A stretch of 64,000 nucleotides of DNA, from assembly GCA_022578965.1 (NCBI GenBank), contig MU400512.1, positions 186,001 through 250,000 of the forward strand. Direction: 5' to 3'. The translations under genes and the position numbers were made by a program. The stretch is from Xylaria sp. FL1777. Its lineage: Eukaryota; Ascomycota; Sordariomycetes; Xylariales; Xylariaceae. The notes under the pieces are model-generated. The model searched no databases and was not told where the DNA came from. It saw only the letters and a program-made list of their open reading frames with translations. Below, one piece after another: positions 12,999-26,103 of the stretch; within the stretch, counting starts at the first letter, position 1; the number at the start of each line of letters is the position of its first letter.

Positions 12999-15553
12999 TT
13001 ATCGTGTGATGAGAAGAGAGAAGCTGTCAAGCCAATCCGCACAACTACCAGACACACCACAGATCTTGAAGCCGCTAGGCACGAGTAGAGTATGCCTTGA
13101 TCCAACGTCAGCGTCACCTACGACTGAATTTGGTTTCATAGATCAGAACTTACAATGATCCGCCACCCATGTTGCCATAGAGGTTCGATCTTCGCGAAGT
13201 GCTCGTAATGATTTGAATCGCATCGATCCAAGATCCAGCGCGGACGGCAAAGCCTACTATTACTTCGGCGTTGCGAATGTCTGCACCAATTAGTTTGACC
13301 ACCCTACATGACAAAGAAGACGAAAGAGTGACTAACCCATAATGAATCTATCGCCACCTGTTTTGCCACCTCGCTTGCCGAAGAGCTGGCTTGATCCGTC
13401 ATCATAATGGAACTCGAGTCCGTCCACCGCGGTGCCATGGTAGACGGTCACACTAGTTAGAATACGATTGATGCTTGTTACAGCGGTGCTGAAGATGACC
13501 TCTTGGGGCTCGCTATCTTTTAATTCAGAGGAACCAACTTTGGTGCTTCGGTACGCCAATTTGCCCAATGGCCCAGAAGTCAACTTGAGGGATGACTTGG
13601 TGCACAGCTGGTGAAGATCATCGATCACTAGCGTTCCCCCGCCTATAGATCTAACTATGATCTTCATTCTAGAGCGGCGCTTCCTTTCGGGTAGGCGCTC
13701 ACGCAGTTCTGCCTCTATTAGATTGGTGCGTCTTACCATCTGCCCGTCGCGGGGATACTCGAGCCAAGTGCTGCAGAACTCGTCATCTTCTGCAAAGATC
13801 TCTGTGCACAGCAATCCTGAACTTGCTGTGATGAGCAACTTATCCTTCTCCACAACCCATCCGTGAACGGTTCCGTCTGGATACGGAATCTTGTCGGTGG
13901 CATTTCGGAACAAAGGGTGAAAGCGATATCCGAGCAGATCGAGTTTATGCCAGGTAGGTTCATCCTTCGGCTCAACTGGCCCGCCTTTCGACTTTGTCCG
14001 CGTTGAATAGGCCTCTCTTATCAGAAAGGCACGGCCCAACGTGACAAAATCTCTCGCCATAATACCCTTCTCTTGGTGAGGGGACCCCAGCAAGTGACCC
14101 ACCTCGTGAAGGTGAGCGCCAATACCATAGGCCGCGGCTTCCCAGGAAGTACCAGCCACATTCGCCTCATCAATAAAAATTTTGAGGTCTGTTGGTGAGC
14201 AGTCCCTGAATGCTTGGACAACCTCGGAAATCGTCGAGGGATAATAGCGGAGGAAGTGCGATCCGAACATAGCTAGGTACAGATCGTCACCAACCTGCCC
14301 TCCAAATGCCGTGTGGCCCGTGACCATTTGCTCCTTCGTATCCCAGTGCGAATCGAGGATGATAGTTGCGACATATTGCCTCTGGCCGGGTGCCATACGA
14401 AAATAGTCCCTCAATGCGGTAGTGGCCATCGCGACAAGCTGACTCTTTCTGGAAGCACTGGCATTCTGCTGGGCGCTCTCGAGACCCCGAATCTCAGCGA
14501 CTGTCTGATCGGTTCGAATTATATGTACTCGAGCTTCTGAGCGCATCGTGGATTCGGAAAAATCACGGGGATGGCTTGTGCCATTTGTCCATTCTTCATC
14601 AAAGCGGAAAGTACGTCGACCCAGACCGTTCTTCTCCATCTGTTCGGCGGTAAATGATTGCCAGAGGTAGGCAGCCGTACGAAACTTGCAAATTGCCTTT
14701 TCCAGGCTATTCTCCTCTCCCTGACCGCGTGTCGGGACATGGTCAAAAGTCCAAGGAGAATCTTTGGCAACTAAGATCGCGAGTTGAAGCGGCGGGGCAT
14801 TCTTGGGGTCAAACATGTATAGGAGAATGCTTGAGCGGTGGGGTTTTGGAGATCCGGGCTTCTGATATTCGAAGCAAACTGTATTCGGTCCCGGGAAAAG
14901 GTAAACGAGAGCCTTGAATCTTGCGCCGTATACTGGCCACACGGTGGGAGGAAAAGTCTTGTCGGGACGGGAAACAAGTAGAGTACCATCGATTTGAGGA
15001 TGAGGATTCTGTCCAATGACGCCAGTCACAAGCAACACTTTTTGATAAACCTATTTGGCTGTAAGCATATGCCCTGGATCTCGATTACATTGACGGTTAT
15101 TTTTAGGGTTCAAACAAGAAGCACAAGGTGTCGGTAGTGTAGGTGAAGCAACTTGGGGCACAGCATTATCCGATATGAGATAGAAAGTCTGCGACCTACT
15201 GTGGATTTGTCTCGAATATTGGTCACCCGCGGCGCATACTGTGATAGGGGCTGGTGGTACTGCAATTGATCCTGGAGATCTTTAGTTGAGCGAGGTTCAG
15301 ACGCAACACTCTCCGCGATACTAAATCGGTTGCTATTCGACTCGAGGGGCGGTCTCGTCATGGCAGGAACTTGGGTATGGAGGGCAGGGTCCGACTCATC
15401 GGCGAGGGAGGGGGGTGTGATAGATCCTACCGAAGACAACTCCTGACTCGAATTCGACGGCTCATCGTTGCTCGAGGTATCGGTCGATTGACTGCCTAGG
15501 AAGCTCACGTGCGAATGCCTCCGAAGTTGCTTTAAACTGAATCTGGGTGCCAT
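12999..15553 (-). CDS. putative zinc metallopeptidase with C-terminal jacalin-like lectin domain (YIL108W/Metallopep family)
   Basis: Predicted zinc-dependent peptidase of the fungal Metallopep family (yeast member YIL108W), substrate unknown. Four exons: 15553-15200, 15050-13337, 13280-13154 and 13095-12999, giving about 763 residues. The Ser-rich leader (1-115) joins VYQKVLLVTGVIG across intron 1. The zinc site is HEVGHLLGSPH at 433-443, with ligands His433, His437 and His443 and catalytic Glu434, a metzincin-like spacing. From about 595 to the end lies a jacalin-like beta-prism lectin domain: GLEFHYDDGSSQLFG, GFAVRAGSWIDAIQII, then GGGSLHTLLVPSGFKICGV and DWLDSFSLLITR. The third exon can be read on to a stop at 13152-13150, but a GTAAGT donor at 13153 and the fourth exon complete the lectin repeat. 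The leader has no signal peptide, so a cytosolic place is likely (inference). Confidence 0.88.
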
Positions 15554-18201
15554 GGTAGCTCAATTATAGCGGAGATCTCGCTGGCCAGAGGGAAGTCAAC
15601 AGAAAGGCGGCGGAATGGAAATGACATCGACAGATGCCGTATGCCGTATGCAGGAGACACAGAAATTATAGGAAGGGGAGAGTGGACGTCGGCCAATGAT
15701 GCCCAAAAGGTTGTGATAACGAAAGGCTAAAATCAGAATACCAGCAGTGTTATTGTTGATTTCCTGTCGTGGAGGAATGCGCAGTGAAGTTGTTGAGCCA
15801 CGAACCACGAGGGGAACCCTTTCTGGTACCTATCGCCCCTAGCGATGGCGACCTATTACCTCCCGGCCACGACGGCGACAACAGCACATAGAGGCACAGA
15901 GTTGCTAGGAGATGCGGATCTATAGGTAGTCTAGCTCGACAAGGTGCCTCTGAGGCGACTGGTAGCTGACCAAGCTCTAGGAATAGCTCGCTAGGTTGAG
16001 GGCGAACGAATGACTAAGGGACAAGAAAGGATGGACTGGCTCGTAAAAGCTGTTCAACAAGGGGACCATCCACCAACAAGGTCATATGTTATTACCGTTA
16101 ACATAGGAGGAACATATCGCAGGCTTGACGTTCTAATGCTTGGGGGTCAAAGAAGAGGCGATTACCACAACCACGACGATAAAAGTGAAAATGTGTTTCG
16201 GTAGGTAGCGAACGACGAAGAAGGCTGGCTCTAATCAACAACCAACAAAGACCCGACCGACCATGGTCGCCAGTAAGAAGATTACCTTTGCCTACCCAGC
16301 TCCTGTTGACGGTCGGTCCTGGGTTTTGGCGTGGATAGGACGGGAGAGGAAGACAGGATTGTGGAGCTGCCGATCAGCGATCACTTGAACTGTGCAGCTA
16401 CATAGAAAGCAGGTGTTGTGTGGATGTAAGCTTGGAATACGGGTAATGACATGGGCCCGGCATGGGTCATGGCAAGCACGGTGGCCACCGTTACGCCTCT
16501 GCAGTACCGTAGTGTACTGCCATATCATATGTATATGGACTGACCGTACAGTGTTGCACAGTGTTTTATAGCGCGTCACAGTACCGGCAAGATAAGCGGG
16601 CACGGTACAGATAGACAGGTGGTCTCACAGCACGTGTGTACGGCACGTTAATTCGTTAGAAGAGCCCAAAGCTTATCGGTACATGTGTTGATCCACGAAT
16701 TCCATCCCGAGAACCGACAAATGATGGTGCCAAGAAGGAAAACTTTGGGAGGGTTGATGATGACGTCTTGGATACCCGAATTTGGCATAGAGGCGTTGAG
16801 ATATCGAGTAGGTGGGTTGCATCGAGTTTCAACACTACGCAGTATGCGTAGGTAAGTAGGTACACAGTATTCCCATTTAGCAGATAGTGTAGGTACCTAA
16901 ATGACATGACTATGATCTACAGCACACGATAAAAAACGGCCAATTAAACAATTGTGCGTAGGAACTACTGAGTACCTAACTATGGTACCTAACCTAGAAA
17001 TGCTATAGTGGGGACGTTGAAACACACTACGCATAGGCTACCCGTACTGTGCCAAGTGGGTCGCAGCAGTAACCGCTGGTACTGTGGTGTACTTAGTGTA
17101 GAGTACATCTCATAGCCCGCTGAGTACCCATCGAAGTGCGTGGAGCAATACGAAGAGACTGTCCGGAAGGTGGTAGCAGCTCGGATTGAGAGGCACACAT
17201 CACGGCCAACCTCGGAAAAGAAAGGAAACAATGCATCGGGGCATAGGTCGGGGCATAGGGTAAACAATTCAGCTCATATTTCCAAACAGCCAGGTGTCCT
17301 GGATTCCGTAACAACAACTTGCAGGAACATAGCCTGATCGCAATATACATTATACCCAGTAAGTAGCACCGACCGCCGTGAGATAAAAGGCGTGATCATT
17401 CAGTTGATTAGTGTAGGCAAAAGATCAGGTCGCTGCCGGTTTTTCCCAAAGCAGCAGCAGCAGGGTTATTGATCGTGTTGGTAATCCCAGCATGGTTGTT
17501 TGAAATAGCATGCTTATCCAACCACCATACTGTACTGTACATAGTACTGTATGTACTTAGTACTAGTGCGTACTATATACTGGTCTAGTATCAGAACATT
17601 AAATGCCGTGGGCTGGAACCACTTATGAGATCGAGATCTTTATTTGGGAGACCAAAATCTCCCTATGCTAGAGCATTAATCAGTTGTAGGTGAGTTGTGT
17701 GCCCCAGAAAAAAAAAAGGAAGAAAAAGAAGAGGGAAAGCACCACCGAAGTTGGGTCACTCGTTGATCGAGTGGAGTCTAGAAATGACGCAGCCGTAGAG
17801 TACCTAGACTAGACATTTATTAGCCGGTGCAAGAATGTTATGATTCTGTTTAGTAAACCCAACTTAAAGTCTATACAAAGGTAGAGTGATGCGGCGGTGC
17901 AAAGAGTACAATAGAAGGAGACTTCCCCACTGAATGATAGAAAATCTGGGCAGGCTGTTAATCAGGTACCGACAGGATGGCTGAGAAGGACATTACACTG
18001 TAAGTAAGGGCAGGTAGGTAATCAACCGTAATATGTCCTGTCCAAGATCTAAGAGCCTGATGAAACTATGATAGCCATCCTGGTCATAAAAGTCGTTGAA
18101 GGTGATTGTCTAAAGAAAGAACTTTGCTTGGATGAAGAATTACTTGCAGACACCAACCTGCACTTGATGATAGATGCCATAAAACATGAACTTGGACTTA
18201 A

Positions 18202-18219
18202 GTAGGTAGGTAGGTAGGT
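18202..18219. repeat. GGTA tetranucleotide microsatellite
   Basis: Four to five head-to-tail copies of AGGT. It is one of several GGTA-type arrays in the intergenic parts of this window and has no coding context. Confidence 0.85.
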
Positions 18220-19868
18220 CGACAGGCAGGTTGGCAGACTGAGGTATATCTAGGTATATCTAGGTACTTTTCCTACCAGATATAACCCTTTCATTGTAAC
18301 TGATGCATTCCACTCCTGTAAAAGCTTCCTGTAAACAATTAACATTCTCATGTAAAGCGGAAAGGTATTTGGTAGGTTTAATTGCTTGCCTTGTATACAT
18401 TCACTATATACTTTTTAGTAATTGTTTGAAGAGCTTTAAGTAGATTAAGATATGAAAGTAACAGTTCATTATAAATATTCTTGTTTTTCTTTATATCTAA
18501 CTTTGAGATTCTTGTTTGGCTGTAGCTTGTCCCATAACAAACGGTTAAAAATGAAGTTGTTGCAACTGTAGCTTGGCAGACCAAGACGCCAGCAGTGTTA
18601 AAGAGCTTGCAGAAAATAGTGGGCACGGCTGTTAGTCAGTGGTTGCCTTATAGCCACCCTGACATGGATTTAAATTATCCAACTATGATGGATAAACATA
18701 CTGTAGGTTGGGTAATTATCATGTAATTATCATGGCTACTAGTCATGAAGGCTCTATTATACACTACTTGGCTTGGGTCTGTACGGACTGACAATCATAA
18801 CCAATATAGAGCACGCAATAATTCACAAGTTTTGTTGACAACACACACCTACATATGGGGTTAAGAAAGGGAGATAAATATTAAAGGGGCAAAAATAATC
18901 CCTTTCTTTCCTTTATTTACTTTGGTCTATTTTGTTCTTCCTCCCTTGCATAGTGAATTCTTTGTAAGTGGGAAATGATTGTAGTTTTTACAAACCTTCG
19001 ATAAGAAATGGTTAGGATGCCAAGGGAGAAGGGGGAAGCAGAAAAAGTACGTACGCATTTACTATGTAATTTCATTAGCATCATAGTCCGAGTCCTATGC
19101 ATAACAACATTTCCGTGTAGAGACAGTTGAAATTTTTTAAATCTTACAATGCAAAATCAAGTAACAGATGGGATATGCTGTATTGTGAGGCTTGGTGTTG
19201 GCTGGTTTAGGACCAAGTAGGATGGGATACAGCTGAATGAGGGCTTGAAAGGTGCTATAAATTAGCACCCAAATAAATGTCTTACCTGTGAACAGTCGGT
19301 AGGAAATTTAGTGGTTAGTCAGAGGACTCCCGGACTTTTAGTGTAGGTACCTAGGTAGGTAGGTCGTTGCTTGGCAAACAGAGTGGGTTCTATGGGCGCT
19401 GGGCTCAGGCTTAAAATGGGCAGTTAATGTCAATTAATGACGACCATTGGTGGATAGGCCGGTTGTCAGAGGAATGGGCGGTTCCAATAGCTCTACCAGG
19501 CACGGTTAGCGTGCTAAACCTCTCAGCACTTCACTCTCCTTGTTGGCTACGCAGAGACTAGCTCGCTCATTCTTCCATCCCATTGTGACTGAGGAACATA
19601 AGGACTGAAACTAAGGAAGTCTCTTCCGCCCCCCCCCCTCGGCGTAGATCCTGAAGCAACCAACTCGACAGTCTGACTGTTGTTCCGTCATTCTTTCTGC
19701 ATACTCTCTTTTCCGCCACAGGGGATTCGTTGCGCAACCTTCTTTCTGCACCAAAAGTATCGGCCAACCAGATGGTTCACGAGCCAACAAATCCGCCCCC
19801 TCGCTAAGACCAACAAGCGCCGGGACCGTCAAACCGACCCAATCAGTCCTATACCGGCTCTAGGCAGT

Positions 19869-19890
19869 CTTTTTTTTCTTCTTTTTTTTT
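19869..19890 (+). repeat. pyrimidine (T/C) tract upstream of the Whi5-like gene
   Basis: A nearly pure T tract broken only by CTTC lies about 80 bases before the predicted ATG. Pyrimidine-rich stretches like this are common next to transcription starts in filamentous fungi, so it may mark the core promoter or leader. That role is inference. Confidence 0.5.
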
Positions 19891-19967
19891 GTTCCTGGTA
19901 ACCACTCGAGTGCTCGCCATCTGTAGAGAGAATTTGAAAGGGTAAACTCTCGTCCAAGCAAACAACC

Positions 19968-21099
19968 ATGTCGTCGCCCTTGAAGAAACACCCGGAGGCT
20001 GTTGCCGATAAAGTGCTCAAGCGAGTGGAAGTGAGCAAGGTATGAGCTACCAAAAACCTTGACAAGACACAAAACAGGACTAAAACCACTGTTCTCCTGT
20101 CCATAGATCGCACGCAGACTGCAAGGCCGCTTGGCGTTGGCACAATTTAAGACGAAGCATGGTTGGGAGGACCTGACCCTCGACACAATAGAGCCAAAGA
20201 TCGAGGAAGAACGTCGCCGGCGCATTTGCGATGGCGATGTCCTGTCCGACTCATCCTCGAGCACATCCGAGCTCCCTTATCCGACAAGAACCTTGATGAG
20301 CTCACCACTCAAGGCCCCTCTGTTTTCCGACACAATCACCTCGAGCAGCGGCAGCTCGGGACACCGCAAACGCACATATACAGCATCATTTGACATAACC
20401 ATGTCCAGCCCTGCCAAGCGATTCCGATCATCTCCCACTCTTCACAAGTCCTTCAACAACTCCGCCCAGCACTCTTGGAGAAAACAACACCAGCTGATTC
20501 AGTCTTCGCCTATCAAGCCGCGGAGACAGCATTTTACCACTTCAAACGGCCCAGACGTATCCTTCTTCCAGGGCACCCGCCGGCCTTCGGTAGACCTCAC
20601 ATCCCCTACCTTTGTTACCTCCGCAGACGATGAAGACGACCTCCTCCCTGTACATTCCTTCCAAGTCGGCCAGTCGTCTCCTCCTCGGACGCCACCCATG
20701 CGCAGCCGCAGTGTCAACGTCCGTCGCGGCAGAGATGCAAAGGGCGCGTCGAATGAAAAATCAGGGGTAGAGGGGGCAGACTTGCTAATGTACTTAGCCA
20801 CTTCGCCTTCCCCAGCCATGTCTACATCTAGAACCCGTATGGACCCTCCGTCCACGCCGCCACCACGGAAGGATCTGGCATTGCCGTCGTCGATGATGAC
20901 TACGCCAGGAGGGGGAAACCTATTTCCCAGTACCCCAGGACAGACTTTTGATTTCTCCGACTTTGTCAATATCACGCCCAGCCCGGCGCAGAAGCCGTGG
21001 AAGACACCACTGGCTTTTTCCACGGTCAAGACACCGACAGCAAAGACCCCCCTTGGCTTGGCCCGCCGGCGGCTTACATTTGACGAACCTGCATTATGA
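19968..21099 (+). CDS. Whi5/Nrm1-like G1/S transcriptional repressor
   Basis: Likely repressor of SBF/MBF-driven G1/S transcription. Two exons, 19968-20039 and 20107-21099, give about 354 residues. The first exon encodes MSSPLKKHPEAVADKVLKRV; the GTATGA donor and TAG acceptor keep frame. The segment at about 25-55 (IARRLQGRLALAQFKTKHGW, then EDLTLDTIE) matches the GTB-type motif by which Whi5 and Nrm1 bind the transcription factor. The rest is low-complexity, rich in Ser, Pro and Thr, as in the family. At least four S-P-x-K sites (Ser3, Ser90, Ser125, Ser158), plus TP sites near the C-terminus, suggest control by cyclin-dependent kinase. A hydrophobic/acidic patch (FDFSDFVNITPSP) lies near 300. 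The call rests on a short motif and composition, so family is fairly likely but exact orthology is open. Confidence 0.72.
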
Positions 21100-24000
21100 T
21101 CCACGTCCAGGTTATGATTATGACTGAATACTTGTGAACATCTATTAGACGATGTGTCACTAAGCGCATAGACAACCCCCGGCTTGATACGTTCATTATT
21201 CCGTCATCCACCTTGCTGCTTTCTATGAATTTCTCACCCGGCCACGACCGGACCGCTACCATTATTTCCTTAATTTTATTATGTTTCTGGTCAGAGCAGA
21301 CCAGCCAAATCGGTCACATGAACTAGAAGAACCACCCCCAACCAACTAGCGTTTGAGCTACTACAGGGCAAATACGGAAGAGGAACAAGGCATTGGAGTT
21401 CATCGGTCAGAGTCATGATTTTTTTTTTTCCTTTTATATCTTCTATGTTACGATATCTTTGAGTTATCCTGGCCGATTGCCAGACACTACTCTAATTTCC
21501 CAGCGAGTCCACCGCTCGCTGTGTCTTCCCTGACTGACAGAAGGGTTATCTTATCCTATGTAATACCTCCCAACGGCTTAGATGTCGGAACCGGTGAAGC
21601 GAAGATGGGTGGGGAGGACGACATCCGATATCAACGTGGGCACGCGAGGTGCAATGGCGCAAGAGGCGCCCAGCCGGCTCATCTGCAATGGCCTGATAAT
21701 CTGCCATTGCGTGCCATCCAATGTAACTAGTAGCCAAAATAAATGCCAAACCAATAGTCACATAATGTCGAACCAGAAGCAGTGCAGGGAGTACGTGCGC
21801 TTTCGCGCAATGATGACGGGAGTATGTGGTGGTGTCGGTGTCGATCGTTCTGACCACGCTACGCGATCTGTAGGCGCCGAGCTGCGTCGCGGCGCGTAGT
21901 TCGGCGCTTGCTGACGCGAATTTTCGCGTCGGGCGTTCAACTTGCCCAGGGTCTTTAGCCAATTAGACGAGGAGTACAGAGCGAGGTGGGGAACCCCTCT
22001 TCCTGGGGAATGCAGCCGCAGAAGCAGGGGGTTTAATGGCCTCCCTACGCAGTATACATGACGGCATCACCCCACTATAGCTTTTAGGTCGTCAATGCGC
22101 CCTACCTAGTGTAGCTTGACTTTTTGGACGATTCACTTACCTCAACAATGAAGTTTTTGTAAATTAGGTCCGCAGGAATAGTCAGATTATGTAAATTTCA
22201 TGTACGCAGTAAGTTGCATCGTAAGGAACAATACCTACCAGGTCTATTATAATACCTACTTACCTCCAATTTGCATTGATGTTGCATAGGAAATACCATT
22301 CCCTAGCAATGCAAACACATTGTAAAGCCATTTCAACTAAGATAAAATTTGGGCTTGCTCTTTTCCCCTCCTTTCCCTTCTTCTTTTCCCTCTCTCCTTT
22401 CTGCATGGAGAGAATTGTTATTATAGAACTACATTTGGTGTATATGTATGTGTATGACATTCAACATAGTGGCTCTCTCTCTTCTTATGAAGAGACTATA
22501 CACTTGTTTTCGAAGACACGTAATATGATGTAATCCGCTCACTCTATATGTAAGAGGATGACTACCCTAACAGGTTTACGAAGCTGCTAGATACGGAGCT
22601 AGCCGTATCAAGATTGTTACATTAAATGACTCAGCTTATTAGAGCATACTTACCATATTAGCTACCATTTGCATGAGGTAGGACAAAAGTAGCCTATATG
22701 TGAAGGGAACATGACCTCCTCATCCTTGACGGGTATCTCAGCCGAAGCAGTCTGCAGCGGGGGAGGAAAGAGAGCTAAGATGAACACGAGATTGGTGATA
22801 ATCCGATATACTAGGTTATATGCCTTGTAGATCTTTATAAGCAGTTGGACTGGAGCTTGTTTATATATCGTCTCGCATGGGTGGCATAATTTGAAACTAT
22901 TATACGGAATATTCGTCTCAACATCTCTCGTCTTGACTTGATATGCATTCCCTCCTACTATTGTATTTATCTTCCTTGGTAGACAAGATATCATGACACT
23001 GCTTTCTCTAAGCGCATAGAAATGAATTGAATTTTCTACTCTAATGCTACTAGACTTTTCTTGATTTACATTGTGACCAGGTTTCGAAATAGCTTAGTTG
23101 TGATTAATTCTGTAAAGTGCGCTTTCGGAGGACGAACATAATTGGGATGTAGGCTGAGTTGCGAGGTTGATGTAAATCTGAAAATATTTCTCAAATCGCC
23201 AAAGAGTACAGAAGTTGAACGATAGTTTAAGTTTTACACTATTCGATATTATGTCTTGCAACCACTCTACGATAGAAATAGGGCCATAGCCGCTCTAGGT
23301 TATTACATAGTTGGACAGATTTCGAGGGGTACATCCTACGCTTTGTAAGGATCGAAAAGCGTATTGTTTACGCGGAACTTGGTTTTTCATCTAAGAAATA
23401 TGCTTCTCTGGGGTATTTGTAGGAAACTTGATGATTTACAACCCGGTGTGATGTCAGTCGACGGGTTACCTCACTTCCTACATCATCGCAGCTTATCCAA
23501 CTTCGAAATAGCAAGGGCACATAAGGTCTTTTATAGGGGTACTGATGGCGAGATTAATAACTCATTGCCAATGATATATCTTTCTTAACCTATGGTACTT
23601 AAATCCCATTTTCCTAAATTCAGACTGCTTATGAACATGTCGGGAAATCTCCTTGAACCTTCACATCTAACCTAGAGGCTAGACTTGCCTTGTTACAACA
23701 GATATGGCCTAACGTCAATAGTGTATATTAAGATTAATCCTTAAGGGAGTGTTCTAAGTTGAGTTAACTTGAGAATTACACCGTCGGGATGGTTTCCTTT
23801 TTCTCATCTTTAATGAACTGTCGGGGCATATTGGGGCAATGAAGGGAATGAGACTGTCACTACTATACCCTAACCTTAACATGAAATGTTGTCTACAATT
23901 TAGCTGAGAAAAGGGACACATTCGAACGGGATACCATCGAATGATTACTATGCTAGGCCGATTCTGAACGATGTGCTGCGCAGGCTTGACCCTTCGCAAA

Positions 24001-26103
24001 TAGACCAGATTAGAGGTACGTTCCTACTATATAGGCAAATCCCCCAGTTAACCACCAGGTAAACTAGGTTTGTAGAATGTTGACCAATCGAAAAGGGGGG
24101 CTGCCGTGATGCCGTACAATTCTGGGAGTGGTATGCTTTGCGGAACCCCAAAGGTTTCACAGTCACATCGGGTCCTGGATTCAGAAGCGGGCGAGCCAAT
24201 GCACGGATATGCATATTCTATCACACCGCCCCGAAGCCACAACGCGAATGGTATCGCGTTCGCTCACGAGCTCATACAGGACGACCAATGCGATATTTTG
24301 ATCCCAACCAGTAATCTGCAGAACCACAGCCGTGGACTCGACACGCTTCTTCTTGAATGCACGCATACTGACACGGATGCCGTGCACCGCGTCGCCAAGA
24401 GCAGTTTGTTGATGCTGTCAACGTATCCCTTACAGGCTTACAGGCTTACACAATGAAACGTCGAACACCCCCAAACGTCATGATTCTACATGAATTCACT
24501 TACTTCAAACCTCAGCTGCAACTAACAACAACTTAGCTAATTAGAGTTTACAGGGTTGAGAGACCCCATGGCAGTTCCATTGGTATCTTTGCGTGTTACA
24601 CCGACTGCCTACATACGGAATATCTTAAACACTTACAACGCTGCCTGCCTAATACAGGCAACAATAATTTTATCAGTAGTAACCTTAAGAGGATACGATA
24701 GTAAATATAAAGAAGAGAAAATTTCTGCGTTGCCTTTTTATACATTCGTTCTTATATATGAGTTGGAAAATTTGTGAAAAGCTACAGTACTAAGTCTCTC
24801 GTCCAACACGCTCCACGCCTACCCATGTATCGTCATTTATTATTCCACCTCTGTATTATGACATGTACTGGATTGTGGAGTGTCTAATGCAAATAAGACG
24901 CGGCAAGTATGCCCAACTTCTAACTTCCCGGCTGAATACATTCTACTAGTCTGGATAGTTCCTAGATAACTGATATATAACACCAAGATAGAAGCGGTGA
25001 AGGTAAGCCATCAAGCGGCAACGAGAAATGTCGCGGAGGTGTTAAGTCATTGATAAATTTTCTATATCAATCGCAATCACTCGTCGCTATCAGATAGTTT
25101 CCTCCCTTTTGATTACCTAATATGTTTCGAGGTAAATAAAAGAGACTCAGGCGGTTATAAGAGAGAGATCTATTATAATCGATAAATCGTGATCGAATCC
25201 GCTCCCTATACCTTCGTGCGCTTAGTCAGTTATAACAGCAAGTCTGTCTCCCTCCCTGCACCAGTGTGTTGGTCATGGACACTAAAGCCCCCTTTTGTCT
25301 AGCAGCTGTTCCACTGGCCCTAGATTAAACTTATGTGTCAGCTGCTCAACGTTTCTCCCTAGTAGTATATTAGGGATGGGCAGTTCTGTGTGTACCCTTC
25401 CCGGGACCCGTACGTCCCAGAGCGGTATTCATTGTCGAAAACAGCCAGTAGGAACCATTAGCAGTGTGAATGGGACCTTACCCGTATCTAAACCATCTCT
25501 GTTTTCTATTTTGTTATACGGGAAGATTCCATAATCAAACGTCAAACAGTGAGGTTAGAAAATTGCCTAGTCTTAAAACCTTTTCGAGGCTATAGATACC
25601 CAGGGCATATATCGTGGGGGTATTTGCGGGTAGCAAATAGATCTGCTCAATGACTGATCCTTGGACTTATACGTAGAAAACAAGTTTTCATCTATTGTGG
25701 CAAAATCCAATCCCTAACCGTGCTTGCCTGCCTTTTGGTAGTACCTCGAACTGGGCCAAAGCTTGGTGCAAACAAACAATTCTTCCGGTATAACTTGAGA
25801 ATTTTCAGGGGTTACCAGCGACCTCACACAGACCACCATTAGATTTACTAGCGACCCGGCGTACTGAGTGAATGTTGTGTGGCGCCTTGGAGTTTTGTGT
25901 CGGTGGTATTTGTGATCTTGCAGCTTCGAAGACTATGACGTAGAATCATCTATATGAATAGTGAAAGCCATGTGCGTGTATATCATGAAAAGGTTCCTAC
26001 AAGTATGAAGACTGGTAAATTTTTTTTAAAAAGGGGTTCGGCAGCGGCCAGAAATCAGCGGTGATGAAGCTGGGAATAAGGCGTGTCCGTCTGAGTACTG
26101 CTA
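21100..26103. other. gene-poor region with probable transposon relics
   Basis: Five kilobases between the convergent Whi5-like and membrane pseudo-GTPase genes. Composition is AT-leaning, with many stops in all frames. The best structured part is the LTR-like segment at 25040-25237. Open frames near 24106-24456 (both strands) and 25295-25534 look like decayed sequence; I could not name a parent family. Confidence 0.5.
25040..25237 (+). mobile_element. candidate solo or orphan LTR (retrotransposon relic)
   Basis: A 198-base segment starts TGTTA and ends TAACA, the inverted TG...CA ends expected of a long terminal repeat. A purine-rich GCGGAGG directly precedes it, which could be a polypurine tract, and an internal TTATAA lies at about 25156. 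No second copy was noticed in the window. The immediate flanks (GGAGG and GCAAG) are not a matching target duplication, so it may be one end of a broken element. The orientation is inferred from the purine tract. Confidence 0.35.

Larger units (their letters stand above)
15554..19967. other. gene-poor region
   Basis: About 4.4 kb between the divergently transcribed metallopeptidase and Whi5-like genes. It holds tetranucleotide GGTA repeats (18202-18219 and 19344-19365), an AGTAC-rich palindromic patch (about 17530-17590), an A-rich tract near 17707-17733 and AT-rich sequence at 18300-18960. Minus-strand frames of 60-100 codons show no family motif. The last few hundred bases before 19968 are pyrimidine-rich and likely contain the promoter and leader of the next gene. 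Confidence 0.5.

Noticed and set aside
18378..18626. 82-codon AT-rich minus-strand frame considered as transposase remnant
   Set aside because: No DDE, helix-turn-helix or other transposase signature and no terminal inverted repeats seen.
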